Positions 36,787-44,619 of a stretch of DNA of 64,000 nucleotides are shown piece after piece. Position 1 is the first letter of the stretch. Every line of letters begins with the position of its first letter. Under the pieces are notes generated by a model, which saw nothing but the letters and a program-made list of their open reading frames with translations, did no database searches and was not told where the DNA came from. A program made the position numbers and the translations under genes. The DNA comes from Chloroflexi bacterium 54-19. GTDB taxonomy: Bacteria > Chloroflexota > Chloroflexia > Chloroheliales > Chloroheliaceae. Location: positions 186,001 through 250,000 of the forward strand of contig MKTJ01000072.1 in NCBI GenBank assembly GCA_001898225.1, in the 5' to 3' direction.

Positions 36787-37977
36787 ATGCCAAGTAACCG
36801 AGGGGTAGCTTATGTCAAGCCGGGTGTCGTTGAATTAAAGTCAATTGACTATCCGAAACTGGCTATTGGCAACCGCAAGTGCGAACACGGTGTAATCTTG
36901 AAGATTATTACTACCAACATCTGTGGTAGTGACCAGCACATGGTGAGAGGTCGGACCACGGCCCAGCCCGGCTTGATTCTAGGACACGAAATAACCGGCG
37001 AGATTATCGAAGTTGGTAGAGACGTGGAGTTTCTCAAAGTCGGTGATATTGTTTCGGTGCCGTTCAATATTGCCTGTGGACGCTGCCGGAATTGCAAGGC
37101 CGGTCAGACCGGTATCTGTCTGAATGTGAACCCGGCCCGGCCCGGTGCCGCTTACGGCTATGTTGATATGGGCGGCTGGGTTGGCGGTCAGGCGGAATAC
37201 GTGATGTGCCCTTACGCCGACTTCAACCTGCTTAAATTCCCCGACCGGGACCAGGCCCTGGCAAAAATCAAAGACCTAACCTTGCTTTCCGATATTTTCC
37301 CAACCGGGTATCACGGCGCCGTAACGGCTGGCGTGGGTCCGGGGTCAATTGTGTATGTTGCGGGGGCCGGGCCGGTCGGGCTTGCCTGTGCCGCCTCCTG
37401 CCAGTTACTGGGGGCTGCCGTAGTCATTGTAGGCGACCTGATTGACGACCGTCTGGCCCAGGCTCGCAGCTTTGGTTGCGAAACGGTTGACCTGAAAAAG
37501 CCTATCCCGCTGGCCGACCAAATTGCCGCCATAGTTGGAACGCCGGAAGTGGATTGCGCCGTGGACTGTGTCGGGTTCGAAGCGCACGGGCAGGGGAAAG
37601 ATGCCAATACCGAGAAACCGGCCACCGTCCTGAATTCGGTGATGGAGATAACCAGGGCAGGTGGGGCGATTGGGATTCCGGGTTTGTATGTAACCGGCGA
37701 CCCCGGCGCGGTCGATGAAAACGCCAAGATTGGACAACTGGGTATCAGAATCGGGCTGGGCTGGGCCAAGTCGCATACCTTTAGCACCGGCCAATGCCCG
37801 GTGATGAAATACCACCGCCAGCTAATGAACTGCATCCTGTACGACAAAATCCAGATTGCCAAAGCCGTCAATGTCAGGGTCATCACTCTCGACGAGGCTC
37901 CCCAGGGTTATAAGGATTTTGATAAGGGTGCCGCCACCAAATTCGTTATCGACCCTCACGGTATGGTAGCGGCGTAA
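36787..37977 (+). CDS. fdhA: Glutathione-independent formaldehyde dehydrogenase-like zinc dehydrogenase
   Basis: A 396-residue medium-chain dehydrogenase closely resembling Pseudomonas putida FdhA. Catalytic-zinc ligands Cys46 (NICGSDQHM) and His67 (GHEITGE) and structural-zinc cysteines 97, 100, 103 and 111 match the published numbering. The NAD site is VYVAGAGPVGLACAASCQLLG. The family-specific long insertion (NVNPARPGAAYGYVDMGGW) is present. FdhA keeps NAD tightly bound and oxidises formaldehyde, or dismutates aldehydes. AAAGGAG precedes the ATG. It is divergent from the isomerase gene and followed by GH42, so it may serve aldehydes or sugars from that route. Confidence 0.92.
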   Translation: MPSNRGVAYVKPGVVELKSIDYPKLAIGNRKCEHGVILKIITTNICGSDQHMVRGRTTAQPGLILGHEITGEIIEVGRDVEFLKVGDIVSVPFNIACGRCRNCKAGQTGICLNVNPARPGAAYGYVDMGGWVGGQAEYVMCPYADFNLLKFPDRDQALAKIKDLTLLSDIFPTGYHGAVTAGVGPGSIVYVAGAGPVGLACAASCQLLGAAVVIVGDLIDDRLAQARSFGCETVDLKKPIPLADQIAAIVGTPEVDCAVDCVGFEAHGQGKDANTEKPATVLNSVMEITRAGGAIGIPGLYVTGDPGAVDENAKIGQLGIRIGLGWAKSHTFSTGQCPVMKYHRQLMNCILYDKIQIAKAVNVRVITLDEAPQGYKDFDKGAATKFVIDPHGMVAA

Positions 37978-38366
37978 ACCGGGGTTTTTGCCGGGCGGCC
38001 TAACTCCATTCGCCAGGTTGGACCGCCCCACCGCTGACCTGGAAAATAATAAGCCTCGGCGGCTTTCGGGGAATTTTTATCCGAAAGCCGGGACACCATA
38101 TATAAACTTTGCCGGACCGGTTGCCCCTGGAACTTTTGGGGAACAACCGGCCCGACCCCCACTATCTCACCTCGAACCAAATACTGGCTTCTCCGGGAAT
38201 TTACCTTTATACTTTGTAAAGTAACAGTTTAACCAGGTCTGGTCTTTAGGGGCCTTCCCGAATGTATAGCTCTATCGAAAGCTCATCGCCAGCTAAAGTT
38301 TGTTCTGGTTAAATACAAAACCCTGTTTCTTTTTATAATATAGAAGGTAGAAAGGTTTCTCCCAGG
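37978..38366. other. Intergenic region (389 bp) with two hairpins
   Basis: Between fdhA and the GH42 gene. It contains the two hairpins listed next. Downstream of them the sequence is AT-rich with no clear promoter consensus. Confidence 0.5.
38061..38150 (+). terminator. Tandem hairpins after fdhA
   Basis: GGCTTTCGG (38061-38069) pairs with CCGAAAGCC (38081-38089). CCGGTTGCCCC (38117-38127) pairs with GGGG-aa-CAACCGG (38138-38150). Neither has a strong T-run. They may end fdhA transcription or protect the message. Confidence 0.5.
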
Positions 38367-40457
38367 ATGGCAAAGTCCCTCAATCTAAACCGTTTTGAAT
38401 TAGGCGTGTGTTATTACCCGGAACAATGGCCCGAAACCATGTGGGCGGACGATTTCCGTCGAATGCGCGAAGTCGGCTTTAGCGTCATTCGTATCGCCGA
38501 ATTTGCCTGGACTGTCTTCGAGCCCCAGGAAGGAACCTTTTCTTTCGATTTATTTGACCGCGCAATTGACCTGGCCCACCAGCATGGCTTGCAGGTCATC
38601 CTCGGCACTCCGACCGCTACGCCACCCGCCTGGCTGACCACTAAATACCCCGAAGTGTTAAACGTGACGCAAGCGGGGGTCCAATACCGGCACGGAGAGA
38701 GGCGGCATTACAACTATAACGCGCCCATCTACCGGGAGTTATCAGCCCGGATTGTCCGCCGGATGGCCGAACACTACGGGCAACACCCGGCGGTTATTGG
38801 CTGGCAAATTGATAACGAGCTGAACTGCGAAACCAACGTTTTTTACTCGGCAGCCGATAATACGGCTTTCAGGGAGTGGGTCAAAGCTAAATACACCACC
38901 CTTGATGAGTTAAATAAAGCCTGGGGCACCGTCTTCTGGAACCAGACCTTTACCGGCTGGGAGCAGGTGAACCTGACCGGGCCGACCCCCAACAATTCTC
39001 CCAATCCTCACCAGGCTCTCGACGAAAAACGCTTCATCTCGGATAGCGCCATCAGCTTTGCCCGTTTACAATCGGAAATACTTCGAGAGGTTGCACCAGA
39101 CCAATGGCAAACCACTAACGGCCTCTTCGGCCACCTGGATAGCCACAAGCTTACCGAAGAAAACCTCGACTTTTTTTCATACGACTCTTATCCCAATTTC
39201 AGCACTATTTTTGGCGATAGTGGGCCGGACCCGTTGCTCGACCGTAAATGGAGCTGGAACCTGAGCATTGCCAGGAGCATTTCACCCAAATTCTGCTTGA
39301 TGGAGCAACAATCCGGTCCTGGCGGCTGGGTCAACCGCATAGCCCAACCTTCCCCCAAACCGGGCCAGATGCGGCTCTGGGCCTACCAATCTATCGGGCA
39401 CGGCGCGGACATGCTGCTCTTCTTCCGCTGGCGCACCGCCACTTTTGGAACAGAAATCTACTGGCACGGCATCCTCAATTATGACAATCGCCCCAACCGC
39501 CGTCTGAAAGAAGCGGCCCAGGTCGGTAAGGAGCTTGAAGTCCTGGGGCCAGTTATGGTAGAAACCAGGGTTTCGGCAAAGGTCGCAATTGTTAGCGACT
39601 ATGACAACGAATGGGACGGCGAACTCGACCTCTGGCACGGCCCCTACACCCGGCAAAGCGTCCAGGCCTGGTTCAAGGTTTTGCAACGCCGCCATATCCC
39701 GGTGGATAGTCTTTATCTCGGCGCTGCCACGACCCTGGATGACCTGTCTAAATACGAGGTTTTAATCTATCCTCATGGGGCCATTCTGCCGGAAGATGTG
39801 GCTAATAAGTTTACGGATTATGTCAAGAAGGGCGGTACGATAGTGTTCGGCTGCCGGACCGGGTACAAGAATGTGAACGGGCATTGCCGTATGACTCCTA
39901 TGCCCGGCCCGGTAGCGGATTTATGCGGGGTAACCGTTGAAGACTTTACCCGTATCGAAAATATAGAAACGGCACCCTTGCTCAAGTGGCGCGGCAACAA
40001 ATCGGCCAATTCCGGCCCAACCCTGGTAGCGGAAGGTTTTAACGATATTTTGCAAACGACCTCCCCTGAAAGCGAAATACTGGCGGAATATGCCGGTAAT
40101 TTCTACGAAGGTGCCCCGGCCCTGGTACGGCATCACTCCGGTAAGGGTCAGACTTACTATTATGGGGCTGTCTTTAACCCGGAAGTCGCCGAGGCCCTGG
40201 TGGAGGAGATAGGTCTAACAAGTCCAACTGCCGAGTGGCTTGAACTGCCCCAGGCAGTCGAGCTAATTGTGCGCGAACGGACTCAGAGAGAGGGGGAAAT
40301 AGCCATGGTTTTGAATTACAGCGAAAACATCCAGACCTTAAACTTAAACCGGGCTGCGACGAACCTGCTCACCGGCACCACTATAAAAGGAAAGGTGGAG
40401 TTGGCTCCTTTCGATGTAATTTTCCTGGAACTGGCCGAACCAGGGCGAAATAGTTAG
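38367..40457 (+). CDS. GH42 beta-galactosidase
   Basis: A 696-residue GH42 enzyme. N-terminal TIM barrel (~10-385): LGVCYYPEQWPETMWADDF, MREVGFSVIRIAEFAW, acid/base Glu151 in WQIDNELNC and nucleophile Glu313 in FCLMEQQSGPGGW. A trimerisation domain (~395-615) begins AKVAIVSDYDNEWDGELD and includes VLIYPHGAILPEDVANKF. A small beta-sandwich C-terminal domain follows. No signal peptide, so it acts in the cytoplasm on imported galactosides. The full length agrees with the family (about 650-700). It follows the FdhA-like gene in the sugar-use region. Confidence 0.95.
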   Translation: MAKSLNLNRFELGVCYYPEQWPETMWADDFRRMREVGFSVIRIAEFAWTVFEPQEGTFSFDLFDRAIDLAHQHGLQVILGTPTATPPAWLTTKYPEVLNVTQAGVQYRHGERRHYNYNAPIYRELSARIVRRMAEHYGQHPAVIGWQIDNELNCETNVFYSAADNTAFREWVKAKYTTLDELNKAWGTVFWNQTFTGWEQVNLTGPTPNNSPNPHQALDEKRFISDSAISFARLQSEILREVAPDQWQTTNGLFGHLDSHKLTEENLDFFSYDSYPNFSTIFGDSGPDPLLDRKWSWNLSIARSISPKFCLMEQQSGPGGWVNRIAQPSPKPGQMRLWAYQSIGHGADMLLFFRWRTATFGTEIYWHGILNYDNRPNRRLKEAAQVGKELEVLGPVMVETRVSAKVAIVSDYDNEWDGELDLWHGPYTRQSVQAWFKVLQRRHIPVDSLYLGAATTLDDLSKYEVLIYPHGAILPEDVANKFTDYVKKGGTIVFGCRTGYKNVNGHCRMTPMPGPVADLCGVTVEDFTRIENIETAPLLKWRGNKSANSGPTLVAEGFNDILQTTSPESEILAEYAGNFYEGAPALVRHHSGKGQTYYYGAVFNPEVAEALVEEIGLTSPTAEWLELPQAVELIVRERTQREGEIAMVLNYSENIQTLNLNRAATNLLTGTTIKGKVELAPFDVIFLELAEPGRNS

Positions 40458-40506
40458 CTGGGCGCTGTTACGGGACAGACTATTTATCTAGCAGGTATGA
40501 ATATTT

Positions 40507-40546
40507 GTGAAAGAGCCGGAACCCGAAAATGTCCCGGCTCTTTCAC
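40507..40546 (+). terminator. Hairpin terminator after GH42 gene
   Basis: GTGAAAGAGCCGG (40507-40519) pairs with CCGGCTCTTTCAC (40534-40546), a 13-bp stem with 14-nt loop. No long T-run follows. The 460 bp beyond it, to the parA control region, show no gene. Confidence 0.65.
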
Positions 40547-41008
40547 CGGACAACTATTACCAGGCCTTTTTCCTGAAGCCTATTCTCTTAATAACTCATC
40601 GGGATTTCAAATCTGGGTAAAATATTCAGCCAGCTTCACCTGTTCCAGTAAAATAACGGGAAATTTCCAATCCTTTAGGCCCACCCTAAAAATTGAATTA
40701 TGCCCGGTAAAGATCAGACAAATGTAATATGGTTTCTCGTACGACACTAAATTAAATTCAATATTTGATTATTCATTATATAAATAGTTAGTCCATGCAT
40801 AGCCTGCTATCGCTTTTTAAGGCTTTACCGGAAGGGTTTTTATCCAGGCTTTGGCCTATTATGTAAAGTAACACTATAAAGCTTAGCACTCTGAGCCAAA
40901 AAATCTATTGGGCCATTTTCAATTATTATGTAAACCAAAAAATTTAGCTTTAGTAACTTGCCACGGCCAAGCATAGAATACTGGTTACGACCCTTCCTTA
41001 TTCGGGGC

Positions 41009-41122
41009 AAATACCGGCATAAATACCGGAATTTCCGTGTTATAATGTATTAAACAGGTGTTTTTCCAGACTAAATACCGGAAAATAAGGAGTTTAATTG
41101 ATGAGTCCCACGCAAATACCGG
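41009..41122 (+). promoter_or_regulatory. parA control region: four AAATACCGG repeats and a promoter
   Basis: Identical AAATACCGG repeats lie at 41009-41017, 41021-41029, 41073-41081 and 41114-41122. TATAAT at 41041-41046 is a good -10, and the first two repeats overlap its -35 zone. The fourth lies inside the first codons of parA. The layout fits autorepression by ParA or ParB, or an operator-like partition site. AAGGAG at 41086-41091 is the ribosome site. Confidence 0.6.
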
Positions 41123-41889
41123 GTAAAACCCTGGGTTTAAGTAATCAAAAGGGGGGCGCGGCTAAATCCACTACCTCTGCCGCCCTGGCCGTCCTGTTTG
41201 GTCAACAGGGTAAAAAAGTGCTGGCTATCGACAGCGACCCCCAGGCGCATCTCAGTCTCCAGTTCGGTGTCGATGTCCTGCGGGACGAAGGTGTACCCGG
41301 CACCTCATCCGATCTTTACCTGGGAAAAGCCGCCGCTCACGAAGTAGCGATTCCAACCCGCTTTGCCGGGGTTCACCTGGTCCCGGCTTCCGTCGACCTG
41401 GCCGCCGTCGAGATTAACCTACCCGGCATGACCGGTTGTGACCTGCGGCTGCGGCGTTCACTTGAAAAAGCCCGCGCCCAGTGGGACCTGATTATTCTCG
41501 ACAGCCCACCAAACCTGGGTAAATTCGCCGTAAACGTCCTGAACGCCTCCGACTACTTCCTGGTGCCGGTAGATGGTCCCTGGGCCCTACGTTCGGTCGA
41601 TACCCTCCTGGCTCTAGCCAAAGATAACGCCAGTATCTATAATTTGCCCAGCGAATTCCTGGGTGTATTTCTTACCATGTCCGATCGGACCAAAATCATG
41701 CAGGGTGTCCGGGAAGAAGCCGAGGAGCGGTTTGGCCCAAAACTCTTTAAAAGTGAAATTCGCCGCTCCACGCTGGCCCGCGAAGCTGCCGCCCTGGAAA
41801 CTCCCCTGCCGCTATACGCCGCCGATAGCGGGGTAGCTGCCGATTACCGGGCCCTCGCCCAGGAGGTCGCGGCCCAGATCGGGCTTTAA
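41101..41889 (+). CDS. parA: ParA-family partition ATPase
   Basis: A 262-residue ParA/Soj ATPase. The deviant Walker A, K17-G-G-A-A-K22-S-T, has the signature first Lys. Walker A' VLAIDSDPQAHLS and Walker B LIILDSPPNLGK follow. There is no N-terminal DNA-binding domain, so it is the short Soj/type-Ib form. ParA proteins bind DNA as ATP dimers and pull ParB-bound centromeres apart. A TTG sits three bases before the ATG; AAGGAG could serve either, and I chose ATG at 41101. parB follows after 53 bp. The repeat-rich control region implies tight autoregulation. Confidence 0.96.
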   Translation: MSPTQIPGKTLGLSNQKGGAAKSTTSAALAVLFGQQGKKVLAIDSDPQAHLSLQFGVDVLRDEGVPGTSSDLYLGKAAAHEVAIPTRFAGVHLVPASVDLAAVEINLPGMTGCDLRLRRSLEKARAQWDLIILDSPPNLGKFAVNVLNASDYFLVPVDGPWALRSVDTLLALAKDNASIYNLPSEFLGVFLTMSDRTKIMQGVREEAEERFGPKLFKSEIRRSTLAREAAALETPLPLYAADSGVAADYRALAQEVAAQIGL

Positions 41890-41942
41890 CTTTTAGACTT
41901 GGCTCCTAGACGAGCACTTTATTTCAGGGAGTTTGCACAAAG

Positions 41943-43046
41943 ATGCCAACAAAAAATTTCAGCGGGGCCCTCAGTAAACAACGCGCCGGTAAATCGGGTG
42001 GCACTGCCGGGGTCGTAGGCGACCTGCCCAGCCCCTTACGTGAGGAAATCGAACAGTCCGCCGAACATATCCTGGTCCAGCAAATCGACCTCGAACGCCT
42101 GCACGACAATCCCTTCCAGCACCTGGCCCGTCCCGTCCTTGACGAAGAAGCCCTCGAAGACCTGGCCGGTTCGATCCGCCAGAACGGTTTCTATGGGGCG
42201 CTCCTGGCCCGACCGGAAGGCCGCAATTCGAACGAGTACCAGATTGCGTACGGTCACCGCCGCCGGGAGGCCGCTCGCCGGGCCGGGCTCAAGACGCTCC
42301 CGGTCAAGGTAATGGAGCTAACCGACCTCCAGATGGCCCAGCTTATGGCGAGTGAAAACTTTTCCCGCGAAGACCTGACGCCCCTGGGTGAAGCCAATAT
42401 CGTCGGCCATCTCTACACCGACCAGAACATGTCCATCGAACAGATCGCGGCGGCGGTCGGTAAAAAGCGCGGGTGGGTCCAACCCAGGCTTGCTCTTTAC
42501 CAGGCCCCTCAGGATGTTAAACAACTGGTTGAGCAAAAACCGCAAACTCTCAGTCACGCCCGGCTTTTACAGCAGGTCAAAGACGCCGGGGAGCGGGCCT
42601 CTCTAATCGAGCAGGTTATCCAGAACGACCTTACCTTCGAACAGCTAAACTCTTATATTGCCAGTGACAAGACCGGGCGCCCTTTCAAGCCGGAAAAGAT
42701 TGATACGAAAATCACAAATAACATCAGTGATGTTAATAGTGAGAGAAATCACAATCCTAGTGATAGAAAGAGCAAATCAAATAAAGGTGTTACAGAAATC
42801 ACAAATAACATCAGTGATGTTAAAGGTGAAAAACGTAACAATGTTTCACACGAAACAAATTCCCCGGACCTGAATTCATTATTATCCCCGGCAAGGCTTC
42901 AGCGCTCGGAACAGTTGCGACGGATAGACAAAGCCGCCCAGAAACTCGACAGCCTGGCCCGCCAGCAAGACTACAAACTTACCAGGGACGAACGCACCTA
43001 TCTGGCCGAACTGATTGACCGCCTTAAATCAATCCTGGAACGATAA
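41943..43046 (+). CDS. parB: ParB-family partition protein
   Basis: A 367-residue ParB/Spo0J protein. The CTPase/N-terminal domain (~45-130) has NPFQHLARPVLDEEALEDLAGSI and the diagnostic YQIAYGHRRREAARRAG (GHRR motif). The HTH KorB-like domain (~130-230) has MAQLMASENFSREDLTPLGEA and SIEQIAAAVGKKRGWVQPRL. A polar, AT-rich linker (~255-310) contains a duplicated ITNNISDV segment encoded by the repeated palindromes. A C-terminal helical dimerisation region ends in LIDRLKSILER. The gene itself carries a parS-like site. It loads on parS and slides as a clamp to drive segregation with ParA. Confidence 0.96.
   Translation: MPTKNFSGALSKQRAGKSGGTAGVVGDLPSPLREEIEQSAEHILVQQIDLERLHDNPFQHLARPVLDEEALEDLAGSIRQNGFYGALLARPEGRNSNEYQIAYGHRRREAARRAGLKTLPVKVMELTDLQMAQLMASENFSREDLTPLGEANIVGHLYTDQNMSIEQIAAAVGKKRGWVQPRLALYQAPQDVKQLVEQKPQTLSHARLLQQVKDAGERASLIEQVIQNDLTFEQLNSYIASDKTGRPFKPEKIDTKITNNISDVNSERNHNPSDRKSKSNKGVTEITNNISDVKGEKRNNVSHETNSPDLNSLLSPARLQRSEQLRRIDKAAQKLDSLARQQDYKLTRDERTYLAELIDRLKSILER
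42709..42736 (+). repeat. 28-bp direct repeat with palindrome, copy 1
   Basis: Contains the perfect palindrome TAACATCAGTGATGTTA (42719-42735), preceded by AAATCACAAA. It is identical to copy 2 at 42796-42823, 87 bp away. It lies in the parB linker coding region; possible partition-protein binding site. Confidence 0.7.
42796..42823 (+). repeat. 28-bp direct repeat with palindrome, copy 2
   Basis: Second exact copy, with its palindrome at 42806-42822. It lies 18 bp before the parS-like site. Both copies are read in the same codon phase, so the protein repeats ITNNISDV. Confidence 0.7.
42842..42857. promoter_or_regulatory. parS-like centromere site inside parB
   Basis: TGTTTCACACGAAACA matches the bacterial parS consensus TGTTTCACGTGAAACA at 14 of 16 positions. 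The two differences are central. A parS within the parB/spo0J gene is also known in Bacillus subtilis. Confidence 0.6.
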
Positions 43047-43087
43047 AAGTAAGCATGAAGCCGGAAACTCAAAAGAAATAAAAGGGC

Positions 43088-44578
43088 ATGACTGAAGAAC
43101 AGTTAAAAGCTTTAATCGAACGGGACGAGGAAATCAGCGTCGAATTCAAACAGGAGAGTGAACGCCAGCAGCCGTTAGCCGAAGTGATGGGGGCGATGGC
43201 AAATGCGCAGGGCGGCTGGCTCCTGGTAGGGGTAACCGATGATGGGACAATCATCGGGGTAAACCATCCCAAAACAATTATAGACCGCTTACACGCGGCG
43301 GCGGACCAGGTAGAACCTTCAATAGTGGGCCGAGTGACGGTCGAACGGGTTACCACGACTGAGGGTCTGACGGTTATAGTAGCCCACATCCCGGAAGGAT
43401 TATCGGCTATCCATGCCGTGTCCGGGGTCTACCGGGTCCGAATCGGTTCTTTTAATAAAATACTGACCTTCGACCAGGCCCAGGCCCTGGCCTTTAACCG
43501 GGGTATCCGCCACTACGAGCAAAGCCCTCTCACCCGGATGACCCTCGAAGACCTGAATGAAGAAGCCGTCAAAAACTACCTGGCCCGGCGGCTAAGGGAT
43601 TTTACTCCGCAGTCTTATGCCCGCCTTTCCCGTTTTGATGTGCTGCGTAACCTGGGCTGTGCCACCCAGGAAATAGGTCTACCCGTGCCAACAGTGCTGG
43701 GGGTTCTATTCTTTAGTCCGACCCCCGATTTTTATCTACCCGGCGTCCAGCTTATAGCCGCCCGCTTTGCGGGAACCACCAGTGAAAGGGTGCTGGACCG
43801 GGCCAACATTCGCGGCCCACTCCCCGAAATGCTCGAAACCGCGGCCCGCTTTATCGAAAAGAATATTCGTCACCGTCTCCAGATGCCTTCAAACAGGGGT
43901 GAGAGCCTGGCAGCCCAGGAGCAACCCGAATACCCGGTAGGAGCCTACCGCGAGATGGTTGTCAATCTGATAGCACACCGGGATTACTTCAACCCGGTGC
44001 CATCCCACCTCATGATTTTCGATGACCGGATTGTTGTGGAAAACCCCGGCGGTCTTCTACCCGGTCTTTCCATTGACACCATAGAAAATTACCACCGGCC
44101 CCGCAACCCCAGGCTCAACGAAATGCTCCAGACCCTCGGCTATGTCGAACGGTTCGGCAGCGGTATCCGCCGGATGCGGACGGCAATGCGAGAGGCAGGT
44201 CTGCCTGAGCCGGTATTCGAAGCGGACGAAAACTATTTCCGGGTGACCCTGCGCAACAAAGTAGAAGAACCAGCCACGCCGAACCTAACAACGGAACCAG
44301 GACTGGTCCAACCTTCCAGGGCCAGCGAGGTTCTGCGGGAGCAGGAAATTTTAGAAAAGTTACCGTTAGCCCGCCTGAAACCACGCCAGATAGAAGCTTT
44401 ACGCTTCCTTATAAAAGAGGGTAAGCTTACCAATGCCAACTACCGGAGTATTGCAAAAGTAGCGGTAGATACAACGCTGCAAGATTTAAATCAGTTGGTG
44501 GAGTTAGGGGTTATTCGGAAGGTGGGGACGGCGGGAAGAGCAGTCCATTACGTCCTGGACCAGCAATTTAACACTTAG
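43088..44578 (+). CDS. AlbA_2-domain putative transcriptional regulator with HATPase-like region
   Basis: A 496-residue protein of the Schlafen AlbA_2 / RecG-C-terminal-like group. N-terminal AlbA_2 domain (~5-125): EISVEFKQESERQQPLAEVMGAMANAQGGWLLVGV-type sequence, a nucleic-acid-binding fold. The middle (~280-380) carries a GHKL-like ATPase region: YREMVVNLIAHRDYFNP, MIFDDRIVVENPGGLLPG and ERFGSGIRRM. A winged-helix-like end (~425-490) has LKPRQIEALRFLIKEG and NANYRSIAKVAVDTTLQDL. It lies 41 bp after parB and may be co-expressed. Function is unproved for most members; regulatory and defence roles are both discussed. Confidence 0.88.
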   Translation: MTEEQLKALIERDEEISVEFKQESERQQPLAEVMGAMANAQGGWLLVGVTDDGTIIGVNHPKTIIDRLHAAADQVEPSIVGRVTVERVTTTEGLTVIVAHIPEGLSAIHAVSGVYRVRIGSFNKILTFDQAQALAFNRGIRHYEQSPLTRMTLEDLNEEAVKNYLARRLRDFTPQSYARLSRFDVLRNLGCATQEIGLPVPTVLGVLFFSPTPDFYLPGVQLIAARFAGTTSERVLDRANIRGPLPEMLETAARFIEKNIRHRLQMPSNRGESLAAQEQPEYPVGAYREMVVNLIAHRDYFNPVPSHLMIFDDRIVVENPGGLLPGLSIDTIENYHRPRNPRLNEMLQTLGYVERFGSGIRRMRTAMREAGLPEPVFEADENYFRVTLRNKVEEPATPNLTTEPGLVQPSRASEVLREQEILEKLPLARLKPRQIEALRFLIKEGKLTNANYRSIAKVAVDTTLQDLNQLVELGVIRKVGTAGRAVHYVLDQQFNT

Positions 44579-44619
44579 AGTCGGCCTGAGAGGTTTTGAA
44601 CAAGTAAGAAATTTAGAAA

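Noticed and set aside
40497-40727. 76-codon rightward frame after the GH42 gene
   Set aside because: It contains the terminator hairpin and shows no coding character.
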